Part shown: positions 43,421 to 56,274 of the stretch, piece by piece
How the letters are laid out: every line of letters begins with the position of its first letter
How positions within the stretch are numbered: the first letter of the stretch is position 1
From: Adiantum capillus-veneris
Lineage: Eukaryota; Streptophyta; Polypodiopsida; Polypodiales; Pteridaceae
Assembly: GCA_014529385.2 (NCBI GenBank)
Contig: CM043946.1
Location: 17,982,077-18,042,076, forward strand
DNA: 60,000 nt
Direction of reading: 5' to 3'
Program-made: the position numbers and the translations under genes
Notes under the pieces: generated by a model
Database searches by the model: none
What the model saw: the letters and a program-made list of their open reading frames with translations, nothing else
What the model was told of the DNA's origin: nothing

Positions 43421-45791
43421 TGATAGCCATTTTTCGGCTCTTTGTAATTGCCATAGTGAGTTATCTCACCCTATCAAATCACTCAAACACTGTGGTTACC
43501 CTCACCCTTTCACTGTATATAGGTGCGTGTGAGTTAGGGGACTTTTCCCATATCTCCTTACTAAAATAAAAAACCCTCAATTAGCTAGTCATTGGGCTAG
43601 TTGAGCCAAAAATATATATATATATATATAAGTATATTATGGCCCATGCGTATGTAAATATTTCTTTGTATATAGGGTCTAAATAAAAGATTTTTTCATA
43701 ATTATTTTGGTATTTATTTAAATATTTCTAACTAGGTGTGTGTTATTTATGCTCTGTACATTGCCTCACCATTACCACAATTTTTCTTACCATTTTTCAT
43801 ACTCTTTATTCCATATAGAAATAATTTCATGTAAGCTTCTCTTATCTTTGGTGTAACTCCATCCCAACAAAAATCCAAAAAAACTAGTTCTATTTATGTG
43901 TATATTTTTTTCACTATTGTGATTTTTTCCTTCCTACATATATTCTCTATTACTCTCATAAATTAGACCACCAAAATATTCATCTTTTTATGGTAGACTT
44001 ATAATGAGAGAGATTTATTTTGACCCCTTTATATTTTTCCACCTATATTATTTATATTTGACATGTACATATTTTTTAGACCCCTCAATATTTGATTTTC
44101 TTAGTTGTACTATTCACTTATATCATGATCTCAACAATATCTTCAATTATAGACCTACCAAATAAGTTCAAGGGTAGGTGGCATGCATGCATGCACTATG
44201 GAGGGCTCACTCTTGGAGGTATTCAAAAGAATCATCCAAAGAAGGACCCCACAAGGACCTTGTGCAGTGGAAAAAAACGGTCGGTTTTGCTGAATTTTTA
44301 AAGTTCACTTGCTCTCCGAATTTGAAAAGGTGATACAAACAAAAGTTGTAGCTCGTGGGCTGAACTTTTGCCTCAAATTTTTTCATAGTTTTTTGAGCTA
44401 CGAGCTGTGAGATATGATTTTATTAGTGGACCCCAGTTTTCCCATGCTATGCAGCCACACTCTCTCTTCCACTTTATCATTTTCCTCTTTCACACACACT
44501 TCTCCACTCATCATCCCCACCTCTCTCACCACTCCTCTCTGCACCCTACTCACCTTCTCCTCAACCTTGAAGAATAAGAGAAACCATGGTGAACTCATAC
44601 CTCCCACACACAATTCCATTCCAAAATTGACCACCTAGTCTCATTTTTCCTCCTCCAAGTTACCCATATCTTTCAAAAAAACCACAAAATTCAGCCTCTT
44701 CTCTTAAAAGACAGCATCATGGTGGTTGATTACTCAGCTTCAATTACCTTGTCTCTCAAGGAAGGTCAAGAGTGGAGAAAAAATGTACCGTCAAAGCTAG
44801 TGGACCGTCAACAAGCGTCAAAATCGGCCCTACTCAAGACACTTGGAGCATCAACCTTGTAAGAAATCCACCTTTTCTTACCTCTTAAGAGTTTTTTCTT
44901 CCTTATTTGTATCCTACATGGATACTCCCATTGTAAATATCCAATTCCATTTGTAAATTAATACTAACTATACTAACACTAACCCACTATGAAAAGTCCT
45001 ATCACCTCCATTTCTCTCCTCTCTCTTTCCCCACCAACTTCTTGATAATTCCAAGCAAAAGAAATTAGATAAATTGCTGAAAATCTAACCCAACCATGGT
45101 TAGAGGAGTAACCCTAGCCTTCAAAATTGCTATAAAAGGAGGGTGTAGCTAGCACAAAAGGGGGAGCCATAAGCAAGAGCACTATGCTATAGCTTGAGAA
45201 GCCAAGCTCAACCTCTCTAGAAGGAGCTCTTGAGTGGAAGCTCATTGTCTTATGCATGTGCATGTGTTGTAATAGGGGATTAGCAAGGGAACTCTATGCC
45301 ATTGTAAGAGAGAGAGTGATAATTCAATTGAGAGTAGGAAATCTATCATTTCTCCTACTAGTGTAAGCCCAACATTTGCTGAATCAAGGAGGGTGGATTT
45401 GGACTAAGCTTGGATATTTTGTCTCCCTTCCAACGTGAAGTAATGGACAACAATGATGCGTAAGTGTCTTGGTGTTTTTTGTTAAGTTCTTGATAGCTTG
45501 TCTCTGGTGTTGTCATCAATCTAGCCATAAATCCCACATAGTGTAAGAGGGCGACAGGGTGGAGAGGACTCCCCTGGCCTTAAGACAATGATTGGGGTGG
45601 TTTTTTTGTGATGTGTTGTGGTGAAATTTACGCAAGCTATGTGAACAAATACTAATCTCACTTTGATTTGTCATGACAGATTTGTAAGAAGGTATTAATG
45701 CAACAAGCACCCCCTCCCCCTTTCTCTCTCTTTCTTAAATATATAGTTGTGTTTCCTTGATCATTGCCGATACATTTCAAAGCAGCCCGAG

Positions 45792-45857
<66 letters not shown>

Positions 45858-46116
45858 TTTTAGTGTGTGAGAGTGTTCCATTGGTGTTAGGGTTAGTGTA
45901 AATTCCTTGCTTGTTTGTGGGTTGCTCTAACGATTCTCCTCTTTTGCGTCCTAGTTCGCTCTTAAACTAGGTGGTGCCCCTTGTGTAGTTGGGATTTGGC
46001 TGTGGGTTTGTTGTTTTGGTTTGTGTTGTGTTGTGCCCCAGCCCCATTGAGCAGCACGGGAGCCTTGAAGGGTGTCTAGAGGCCACTCTTCTTGTTGCCT
46101 GCCCCGGACCGCCTCA
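43421..46116 (+). mobile_element. 2.7-kb TG...CA insertion in the satellite, probable solo LTR
   Basis: The satellite is interrupted after CCTTGGTAG (43420) and resumes at GTAGTAAACATAG (46117). The insert starts TGATAGCC, ends CGCCTCA, and is flanked by a 4-bp duplication GTAG whose removal rebuilds the satellite consensus. It holds no gag or pol. A TATA box (TATAAAAGGAGG, near 45131) about 1 kb from the right end, a (TC)n tract (45799-45854), and TG/CA ends fit a long LTR left by recombination. The TATA position implies + orientation. Small frames inside (for example 44414-44638) look incidental. Confidence 0.65.
45131..45142 (+). promoter_or_regulatory. TATA box of the putative solo LTR
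   Basis: TATAAAAGGAGG in AT-rich context, followed at ~40 bases by purine-rich leader-like sequence. Consistent with a U3/R boundary. Confidence 0.5.
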
Positions 46117-49100
46117 GTAGTAAACATAGAAGACACTCCATTCACACATTGAGCTTTAAACAATAGAGATAGGTACTTTCAATAGATCTAGCTTGGAGAT
46201 GACCTTCAAGCAATAGAAATAGATTATTTCAATACATCTAGCTTGGACAGGTGATGGACCTTCAAACCACCTAGGGCTAAAACCTTTATAACACAAGAAA
46301 TAGTAAATTGGATAGGTGATTGACCTCTACCCAGAACCATCCACGCTATTAGAGTAAAGATAGCATTATCCAATAGAGCTAGCTTGGACAGGTGGTGGAC
46401 CTTCAAACCACCTTGGGCTAAAACCTCCATAACACAATGGTTAGTAGGTTGGACAAGTGATGGACCTCTATCCCAAACTCTCCATGGTAGTAAACATAGT
46501 AGCTACACTCCATGCACACATTGATCTTCAAACAAAAGGGAAAGCTTCTTTCAATAGATCAAACTTGGACAGGTGGTGAACCTTCAAACCACCTTGGGCT
46601 AAAACCTTAATAACACAATGGATAGTAGGTTGGAAAAGTTCCGGACCTCTACCCTAAACCATCGACATGATTAGACTTGAGATAGGACTATTCAATAGAG
46701 CTAGCTTGGATAGGTGGTGGACCTTCAAACCACCTTGGGCTAAAAAATCCATAAAACAATGGTTAGTAGGTTGGACAAGTTGTGGACCTCTGTCCCAAAC
46801 CATCCATGGTGGTAAAAATAGTAGTTACACTCCATTCAGAGATTGACCTTCAAACCACCTAGGGCTAAAACCACATAACGCAATTGATAGTATCTTGGAC
46901 AAGTGGTGGATCTCTACTCCAAACCATACATGGTTGTAAACATAGTAGCTACACTTCATTCACACATTGACCTTCAAACAATAGAGACAGATTCTTTCAA
47001 TGTAGCTTGCTTGGCTAGATGGTGGACCTTCAAACAACCTTGGGCTAAAACCTCCGTAGCACAATGGTAAGTAGGTTGGACGAGTGGTGAACCTCTATGC
47101 CAAACCATCCATGGTATTAAACATAGTAGCTACACTCCATATCCAAATTGACTTCAAACAATAGAGATAGATTCTTTGAGTAGATCTAGCTTTCACAGGT
47201 GGTGGATCTTCAAACCACCTTGTTCTAGACCCTCGATAACACAATGGATAGTGGGTTGGACTAGTAATGGACCTCTAGTCCAAACCATCCATGCTATCAG
47301 AGTAGAGATAGGGCTATTCAATAGAGATAGCTTGGATAGGTGGTAGATCTTCAAACCACCTTGGGCTAAAACCTCCATAACACAATGGTTAGTAGGTTGG
47401 ACAAGTGATGGACCTATGTCCCAAACCATCCATGGTAGTAAACATAGTAGCTACACTCCATGCACACATTGATCTTCAAACAATAGAGATAGCTTGTACA
47501 AGTGGTGGACCTTCAAACAACGTTGGGCTAAAAGCTGCATAACACAATGGTTAGTAGGTTGGACAAGTTGGTGAACGTCTGTCCCAAACCATCCCTGGTA
47601 GTAAACATAGTAGACATTGAATTTCACTCCATTCACACATTGAATTTCAAACAATAGAGATAGCTACTTTCAATAGATCTCGCTTGGACATGAACTTCAA
47701 ACAATAGAGATAGATTCTTTCAATACATCTTTCTTGGATAGTTGGTGGACCTTCAAACCACCTTGGGTAAAACCTTTATAGAACAAGAAATAGTAAATTG
47801 GACAAGTGATTGACCTCTACCCAGAACAATCCATGCTATTAGAGTCGAGATAGGATTACTCAATACAGCTAGCTTAGACAGGTGGTGGACCTTCAAACCA
47901 CCTAGGGCTAAAACCTCCATAACAAAATGGTTAGTAGGTTGGAAAAGTGATGGACCTCTGTCAAAAACTCTCCATGGTAGTAAACATAGTAGCTACACTC
48001 CATGCACACATTGGTCTTCAAACAAAACAGATAGCTTCCTTCAATAGATCAAACTTGGACAGGTGGTGAACCTTCAAACCACCTTGGGCTAAAACCTCAA
48101 TAACACAATGGATAGTAGGTTGGAAAAGTGTTGGACCGCTACCCCAAACCATCAACATGATCAGACTAGAGATAGGACTATTCAATAGAGATATCTTGGA
48201 CGGGTGGTGGACCTTCAAATCACCTTGGGCTAAAACCTCCATAAAAAAATTCTTAGTAGTTTGGACAATTTGTGGACCTCTGTCGTAAACCATCCATGAT
48301 AGTAAACATAGTAGCTACACTCCATTCAAAGATATATCTTCAAACCACCTAGGGCTAAAAACTCCATAACACAATGGATAGTAGGCTGGACAAGTGGTGG
48401 ACCTCTACTCCAAACCATACATGGTAGTAAACATAGTAGCTACACTTCATTCACACATTGACCTTCAAAGAATAGAGATAGCTTCTTTCAAAAGAGCTAG
48501 CTTGAACAGATGGTGGATCTTCAAACAACCTTGGGCTAAAACCTCTGTAACACAATGGTAAGTAGGTTGGACAAGTGGTGAAGCTGTACCCCAAACCATC
48601 CGTGGTATTAAACATAGTAGCTACACTTCTTTCACATATTTACCTTCAAACAATAGAGATAGATTCTTTCAGTAGATCTACCTTTGACAAGTGGTGGACC
48701 TTTAAACCACCTTGTTCTAAACCCTCGATAACACAATGGATAGTGGGTTGGTGTTGGACCTCTACCACAAACCATCCATGCTATCAGAGTAGAGATAAGA
48801 CTATTCAATAGAAATAGCTTGGATAGGTGGTGGACCTTCAAACCACCTTGGGCTAAAACCTCCATAACACAATGGTTAGAAGGTTGGACAAATGATGGAC
48901 CTATGTCCCAAACCATACATGGTAGTAAACATAGTAGCTACACTTCATGCACACATTGATCTTCAAACAATAGAGATAGCTTCTTTGAAAAGAGCTAGCA
49001 TGTACATGTGGCGGACCTTCAAACAACCTTGGGCTAAAACCTACATAACACAATGGTTAGTACGTTGAACAGGTGGTGGAGGTGGTGGACCTCTGCCCCA

Positions 49101-52100
49101 AACCATCCCTGGTAGTAAACATAGTAGACACTCCATTCACACATTCACCTTCAAACAATAGAGATAGATGCTTTCAATAGATCTAGCTTGGACATGACCA
49201 TCAAGCAATAGACATAGCTTCTTTCAATACATCTATCTTGGACAGGTGGTGGACCTTCAAACCACTTTGGGCTAAAAACTTTATAACACAAGAAATAGTA
49301 AATTGGACAAGTGATTGACCTCTATCGAGAACCATCCACACTATTAGAGTAGAGATAGGATTATTCAATAGAGCTAGCTTTGACAGGTGGTGGACCTCCA
49401 AACCACCTTGGGCTAAAACCTCCATAACACAATGGTTAGTAGGTTGGACAAGTGATGGACCTTTGTCCCAAACCCTACATGGTAGTAAACATAGTAGCTA
49501 CACTCCATGCACACATTGATCTTAAAACAAAAGAGATATCTTCTCTCAATAGATCAAACTTAGATAGGTGTTGAACCCTCACATTACCTTGGGCTAAAAC
49601 CTCAATAACAAAATGGATAGTAGGTTGGAAAAGTGTTGGACCTCTAACCCAAACCATCAACATGATTAGACTAGAGATAGGACTATTCAATAGAGCTAGC
49701 TTGGACAGGTCATGGAACTTCAAACCACCTTGGGCTAAAGACTCCATTAAAAAATGGTTAGTACGTTGGACATTTGTGGACCTCTGTCCCAAACCATCCA
49801 TGGTAGTAAACATAGTAGTTACAGTCCATTCACAGATTGACCTTCAAACCACCTAGGGCTAAAACCTCCATAACACAATGGATAGTAGGTTGGACAAGCG
49901 GTGGAGCTCTACCCCAAACCATCCATGGTAGTACACATAGTAGATACACTCCATTCACAGATTGTCCTTCAAACAATAGAGAGAGCTTCTTTCAATAGGG
50001 CTAGCTTGGATAGGTGGTCGACCTTCAAACCACCTTGGGCTAAAAACTTTATAGCACAAGGGATAATAGGTTGGACAAGTGGTGGACCTCTGTCCCAGAA
50101 CAGCCACGGTAGTAAACATAGTAGCTACACTCCATTATTGGACAAGTGGTGGACCTTCAAACCACCTTGGGCTAAACCCACCATAACACAAGGGATAGTA
50201 GGTTGGACAAGTGGTGGACCTATGTCCCAAACCACCCATGGTAATAGAGATAGTATTTACACTCCATTCACACATTGACCTTAAAACAATAGAGATAGCT
50301 TGAAGAGGTGGTCCACCTTCACACCACCCTGGGCTAAAACCTCCATAACCCAATGGATAATAGGTTGGACAAGTGGTGGACCTCTACCCCATACTGTCCA
50401 TGGTAATAAACATAGTAGCTACACTCCATTTACACATTGACCTTCAATAGGCATAGCTTGAAACCACCTCGTGCTAAAGCCTCTGTGACACAATGGACAG
50501 TAGGTTGGACAAGTGGTGGACCTCTTTCCCAAATCATCCATGGTTAGTAAACAAAGCAGCTACACTCCATTCACACATTGACCTTGAAAAAATAGAGATA
50601 ACTTATTTTAATGGATCTAGTTTGAACAGGTCGTGGAACTTCAAAAAACCTTGGGCTAAAACCTCCATAACACAATGGATAGTAGGTTGGCCAAGTGGTA
50701 GACCTCTACCCCAAACGATCCATGAAATAAGACTAGAGAAAGGACTATTCAATAGAGCTATCTTGGATAGGTGGTGAACCTTTGAACAACCTTGGGCTAA
50801 AACCTCCATAACACAACAGATAGTAGGTTGGACAAGTAGTGGACCTCTGCCCCAAATCATCCATGGTAGTAAAAAAAGTAGCTACACTCCATTCACACAT
50901 TGACCTTCAAACAATAGAGATAGCTTCTTTCAAAGTATCTCGCTTCGTTAGGTGGTGGACCTTCAAAAAATCTTGGGATAAAACCTCCATAGCACAATGG
51001 ATAGTAGGTTGGACAAGTGGTGGACCTTTTCCCCAAACCATCCATGGTAGTAAACAAAGTAGCTACACTCAATTCACACACTAACTTTGAAACAATAGAG
51101 ATAGATTTGTTCTAAAGATCTAGCTTGGATAGGTGGTGGACCTTCAAACCAACCAAGGCTAAAACCTATAAAACACAATGGAAAGTAGGACAAGTGGTGG
51201 ACCTCTGCCCCAAACCATCCCTAGGAGTAAACATAGTAGCTACACTCCATTCATAAATTGACCTTCAAACAATAGAGATAGATTTTTTCAATAGACCTAG
51301 CTTAGACAAGTAGTGGACCTTCAAACCACCTTGGACTTAAACCTCCATAACACAATGGATAGTAGATTGGATAAGTGGTGGATTTCTACCCCAAACCATT
51401 CATGGTAGTAAACATAGTAGCTACACTCCATTCACACATAGACACTCAAACAATAGAGATAGCTTCTTTCAATAGATCTAGCTTGGAAAGGTGGTGGACC
51501 TTCAAACCGCCTTGGGCTAAAACCTCCATAACACAATGGATAGTAGGTTGGACAAGTGTTGGACCTCTAACCAAAACCATCCATGCTATCAGAGTAGAGA
51601 TAGGACTATTCAATAGAGCGAGCTTGGACAAGTGGCTTACCTCCCACATAGGGATAAAACCTCCATAATATAATGGCTAGTAGGTTGGACAAGTGATGGT
51701 CCATTACCCAAACCATCCATGGTACTAAACATAGTAGTTACACTCCATTCACACATTGACCTTCAAACAATAGAGATAGCTTCTTTCAATAGAGCTATCT
51801 TGGACAAGTGGTGGACCGTCAAACAACCTTGGGCTAAAACCTGCAAAACATAATGGTTAGTAGGTTGGACATGTGGTGAACCTCTACCCGAAACCATTCG
51901 TAATAGCAAACATATTAGACTCTTCATTCACACATTGACCTTCAAAAAATAGAGATAGATGCTTTCAACAGATCTAGCTTGGACATGACCTTCAAACAAT
52001 AGAGATAGCTTCTTTCAATACATCTAGCTTGTAAAGGTGGTGGAACTTCAAACCACCTTGGGCTAAAACCTTTATAACACAAGAAATAGTAAATTGGACA

Positions 52101-52400
52101 AGTGATTGACCTCTACCTAGAACCATCCATGCTATTAGAGTAGATATAGGATTATTCAATAGAGCTAGCTTGGACAGGTGGTGGACCTTCAAACCACCTT
52201 GGGCTAAAACCTCCATAACACAATGGTTAGTAAGTTGGAAAAGTGATGGACCTCTGTCCCGAACCCTGTGTCCCGAACCCTCCATGGTAGTAAACATAGT
52301 AGCTACACTCCCTGCACACATTGATCTTCAAACAAAATAGATAGCTTCTTTCAATAGATCAAACTCGAACAGGTGGTGAACCTTCAAAACACCTTGGGCT
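46117..52400. repeat. 181/140-bp satellite, block 4 (~37 monomers)
   Basis: A continuous array in which the conserved stretch CTTGGGCTAAAACCTCCATAACACAATGG recurs throughout. Landmarks at 49890, 50070, 50203, 50364, 50503, 50684, 50827 and 51008 give spacings of 180, 133, 161, 139, 181, 143 and 181. An additional shorter junction form (TCTAGCTTGGACATGACCTTCAAACAATAG) also repeats. The array stops within a unit at about 52400 (CACCTTGGGCT). Confidence 0.95.
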
Positions 52401-52799
52401 CATTAGGAAAAGTTTGGACTAAAAAATGGGCCTTGTAAGAAATGCCAAGTCAGCTTAGAGAGAGATAATAAAAAGTCCCTAATTTCATTTTTGATATTAA
52501 CTTTCAAAAAAACTCGGATATCAGATTTGGGGGGTATGTTTATTAAAACTCTCAAAAAGTGTTCAGACAATGATAACATACGACGGCTCCGAATTGAACG
52601 CCGATTGTCTTAATCTTTTGGATTTTTCAAAAGTAAGATTTGGCGCTCAACAAGGTGCATTGAATGTTATTCTTCTTCTCATTTTCGCGTCTCTCTTGCT
52701 TTCCGCCTGCGCGCAGTCTCCTCCTTTGATCTCTCTTCCATTTTCTTCACTCTTGCGCTCTCCTCTGTTTTGAGCTTTCTCATTCACCAAGTCATCTCA
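52401..52799. other. 5' flank of the 52.8-kb gene
   Basis: Unique sequence directly after the satellite. A pyrimidine-rich leader-like stretch (about 52670-52790) precedes the candidate ATG at 52800. No clear TATA box was seen. Confidence 0.4.
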
Positions 52800-55601
52800 A
52801 TGTCATTATCATCTTCACATAGAACTTAGACGAGGAGTCAAAACGATGTGTATCATAAGCATATCGAACTGTCCAGAGAATACGAGCCCCTCCACAAGAA
52901 GAATAAGCGAGGCATCCTTTCCGAATCTTCACAAGAGAACTTCAGATTTCAAGGTAAAAAAAGCGTCGATCTTTGGGTGGATGGCAGGATATATCCTGTG
53001 CATTCTATCACCAACTCAACTCCACCATTTAGAAACATAACGTCATTGCTGAACTATGTAGGAGACGGTTATTCTGGTTTATATGGCTACACCAAGAATT
53101 TGGCGGCCAAAAGTGATATTCTTAAGCTTGAGAGAGACCTTGCACACAAAGAAAACTTTTGCTTGAAGCAAACTGTGACAGAGTGCGCTCAACAACTGAA
53201 AGGCAAGGACGAAAGCATCACGCAAGATCTTAGAGAAAAAAACACTGTCTTGGGTCCTCGGTTAAGAGAACGACGCTTACGAGACATTGAACAACTGAAG
53301 GTTGGTTTTGGGGGTTTGAAGAAGAGGGTTAAAGCAATCAAGTAAGATTATCATTCAAGCAGGTTTAATTCATCTTTACATTTGTAGTTTTATATCTTAC
53401 TTTTCATATTTATGCTTAGATCGTTGTTACATCCTCAGTCAAATATTGACAGCAACACACCAACTTCTTCAATTCCTTATGGTCTCATACTAAAACGCAA
53501 AGATGTTGCCGGACTTTTGGACGATAAGCGCTACTGCAAGATTGTTGCTAAGAAACTTGACACTCTTTTGAAACAGAATCAACTCCAAACACGTGATGTT
53601 CACTCAATTTTGGATGAAGCCGGAATATCCAACAAAGGTTATTCTGCAATTTTTAGGTATGTCTGGTGTTTGAATCAATTGTCTTCACCTGTCAAATCAA
53701 ATGTCTGTAATTTTTAGGTATATTGGAAATGTGTACCATTTGAAAACTTGAAAATAATCCATTTACTTAATTTTCTGTTTACAGAACTATGCAGCAACAA
53801 ATTAAGAAGTTCAATCTCAAGCACACGTTGCTGCCAAATCCTTTCTCCATTCGAAAGACAAGACTGGAGGTCAACCAGGAAGTGCTTCGGACCTTGGGCA
53901 CTCCTTTTCACATTGAAGCAATGTACAGATCGCCATCAGTAGAGGAAGTGGTCTATGAAAAATACAATAATATATTTTATGATTTAGTAGCTTTGCAGAC
54001 ATATATTGTTCAATTGTTCGAGGTTTCTCAAGAGGAATGCAATGGAGTCTTGAAGTTTGTGCTTAAACTGGATGAGTGTGGGCTAGTGAAAGAGACAAAG
54101 GTTGAGCGTGTCACAATAACACTTATGAATAGAGCATTAGATGAAAGCATTGCTTCAGACGACCCTAGAAACTTTAGCGTGCAATCCGAAAACAATATTT
54201 TCTTATTAGCCACATTCAAGGTTTGATATCAACAAGTTTTTGCTTTAAAAAATGGTTAGACATGTTTCATTTGATTGGTTTGGTTTTCCCATTTCAGGTG
54301 CCTGGAGAGAATTTCGATATTCTTAACTGGGTTTTCCATCAAACAAGTATTCCTGAAGTCATAAGCGAACAGAGAAATGGAAAGACACTCGATGTATTAG
54401 GCATGGGTTCATACACAGTAGAGTGGCATATGGTTGGAGATCTCAAAACCCTAAAGTGTATGTACAACATCTCAAAAGGAGCAACAAGTAAAAGCCCTTG
54501 TTTGTATTGCATGGGAGGAGTCATTGGTCTTGACAAAAGAAATTGGAGGAGAGCACCGGACGGGCACTTGCAGGACCTTAACTTCCGCCCAGTGTTGGAT
54601 ATTCCACTATCTAGAGTACATATTTGCACGATGCATGCACTCTCCAGAATCATTGAGAAACTTATGTTTCTGTACATTTGTTTTGCTTGGACCACTCGGC
54701 CAGCATCAGCAAAACAAAGGGCTATATTATCATTGGAAACAGTTTTCTCAGATATGGGCTTGCATGGAGGACATGTGAAAATAGAGCAGGACGAGAAGAG
54801 GTCTAAGAATGGTCGAGATGTGCCAAAGAAGTTGTCTATTGGCGGTGTGAAAGACCGTCTCTTCTTGTCGATGCCAACAAGTGGCAGACAACGCAAAAGC
54901 CAAAGTGCTCAGGAAAGGTTGACTTGAGATACAACCGATGGAGAAACCTGCACAATGCAGTGGTTGACCACGCAGACAATGGTGCAACAAGGACTCGCAA
55001 AGCAAACGTGTGGAAAAGTTTGGATTCCATATTCAAGTTTTGTGAGCTCAATACTTGGAGAGATACTGACTATACATTGTTTCAAGACGCTCTGGAGACC
55101 TTCCACAGGTCTTTCATAGTTGCATGGACAAATCAACACATAACTCATTACATGGTATATTAATTTATTTGATAAAATTGTGATTATATATTTACATATA
55201 AACAATAGGCTGGTTTTTTTTTGTAGCATATCATATGCAACCACATGCCTTGGTTTGCTAGGAGGTATGGTAGCTTGGCTATATGGTCTACACAAGGTCT
55301 GGAGAAAACTCACTACCAAGCCCGTACTGGCTATTTCAGACACACTCGTCACGGAGGTGGTGCAAACAAAGCCAACAGTTTGGAGGAACTTCATCAATGG
55401 ACTTATCAAAAACATATGCATAGAACACACCGAAAGGAATATGTCAAAGACAGTCAGATTGGCCAAGCAATGAGATTAGCAAGCAAACGACGGAAGAAGG
55501 AAATATGGGAGGCATCTTCTGCAGCATCGCGACATGCAAAGTGGCGACTTCAAAAAGAACGCACTGAAAAAACATGGACAACTCCGACCCAAGTTGTTTG
55601 A
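52800..55601 (+). pseudogene. multi-exon gene of unclassified, transposase-like family
   Basis: Exons with GT-AG borders and matching phases: 52800-53341, 53420-53656, 53785-54220, 54298-55154 and 55227-55601 (stop). An in-frame TAG (52827) follows the first ATG, and a one-base shift lies near 54866, so it may be dead or mis-sequenced. Segments: a coiled-coil-like N-terminal half (KLERDLAHKENFCLKQTV); RKDVAGLLDDKRYCKIVAKK; KFVLKLDECGLVKETKV; GDLKTLKCMYNISKGATSKS followed by CLYCMGG, a paired-Cys motif after a GDLK block; IPLSRVHICTMHALSRIIEK; VDANKWQTTQKPKCSGKVD; and a C-terminal block IWSTQGLEKTHYQARTGYF, GGGANKANSLEELHQWTY. The H/E/C spacing recalls uncharacterised transposon-linked proteins of animals and algae. 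I cannot name a family. Confidence 0.6.
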
Positions 55602-55944
55602 GACTTCCTAAACATATCGCATTGTAACACAATATAATTTTTTGTGCCAAGAGAAGACAACCAGTTACAAAAGTGAGAAACATAATGTACTCATTGTTTT
55701 GATAGAAAATGTACGATTTTTTTGGCATCGACAATATACATTGGAGCTTCTCTATTCTTCATCTTTATCAGAAAAAGTTATCGTCTGTGTGTGTTATCGC
55801 CTTCTTCTTGCCTTGGTCTTTTGCAACCTAGTCTTGCAGGTTCGTTTGTCGACAGTACATTTGCCTCCACCTCCACAGCCACAAGAGACATTTCTTCAGT
55901 AGGCAGATGCGCAATTGGTTGTTTATTGCGAAACATAGCATGCT
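55602..55944. other. interval between the 52.8-kb gene and copia-2
   Basis: No gene is supported. It presumably includes the 3' UTR of the plus-strand gene. An 84-codon minus-strand frame here overlaps the LTR edge and looks incidental. Confidence 0.4.
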
Positions 55945-56234
55945 TGTCATACTCTAGTGTTGAAGATGATGAAACAGGAAACAGAAGGAAGATAGCAGCA
56001 GAGTAGGAAGAAGATGGAGAAGGAGAAGACACAGAGCTTACGTACGAGATCTCTGTAGTCTATCTCTCTATATTAGTGTAATAGAGTATGTACAAACTCA
56101 AAGCTACAAAGCTTATATGATACCCTAAGAGATAAGGTGTCCTTTCACACCAGATGTCCAGAGGGAAAAACCCAGCGGGAGAAAAGTGCCCCTGGTGAAG
56201 CGCGTATACACACTAACACTACTACATGTCTACA
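55945..56234 (-). repeat. copia-2 3' LTR (far border approximate)
   Basis: The near border is fixed by the purine tract (GGGGGGATTT, 56235-56244) and the TG start. The far border, placed at a CA near 55945, is a guess because the partner LTR is outside the window. Confidence 0.6.
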
Positions 56235-56274
56235 AATCCCCCCTGTAGTGATAATGTGAATCCATACAAGATAG

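Noticed and set aside
44414-44638. Ser/Thr-rich 74-codon frame in the 43.4-46.1 kb insertion
   Set aside because: Low-complexity pyrimidine-rich sequence (CTCTCTT type) within a likely LTR; no domain, and no upstream signals that suit it.
38036-52321. Many 60-148-codon frames in the satellite, such as MVWDIGPSLVQPTNHC...
   Set aside because: They recur with the satellite monomer, are open in both strands and in several frames, and the 181-bp unit is not a multiple of three, so no protein is maintained. The unit simply has few stop trinucleotides.
55778-56032. 84-codon minus-strand frame starting MSSPSPSSSYSAA
   Set aside because: It straddles the copia-2 LTR edge and unrelated flank, so it is unlikely to be a real protein.
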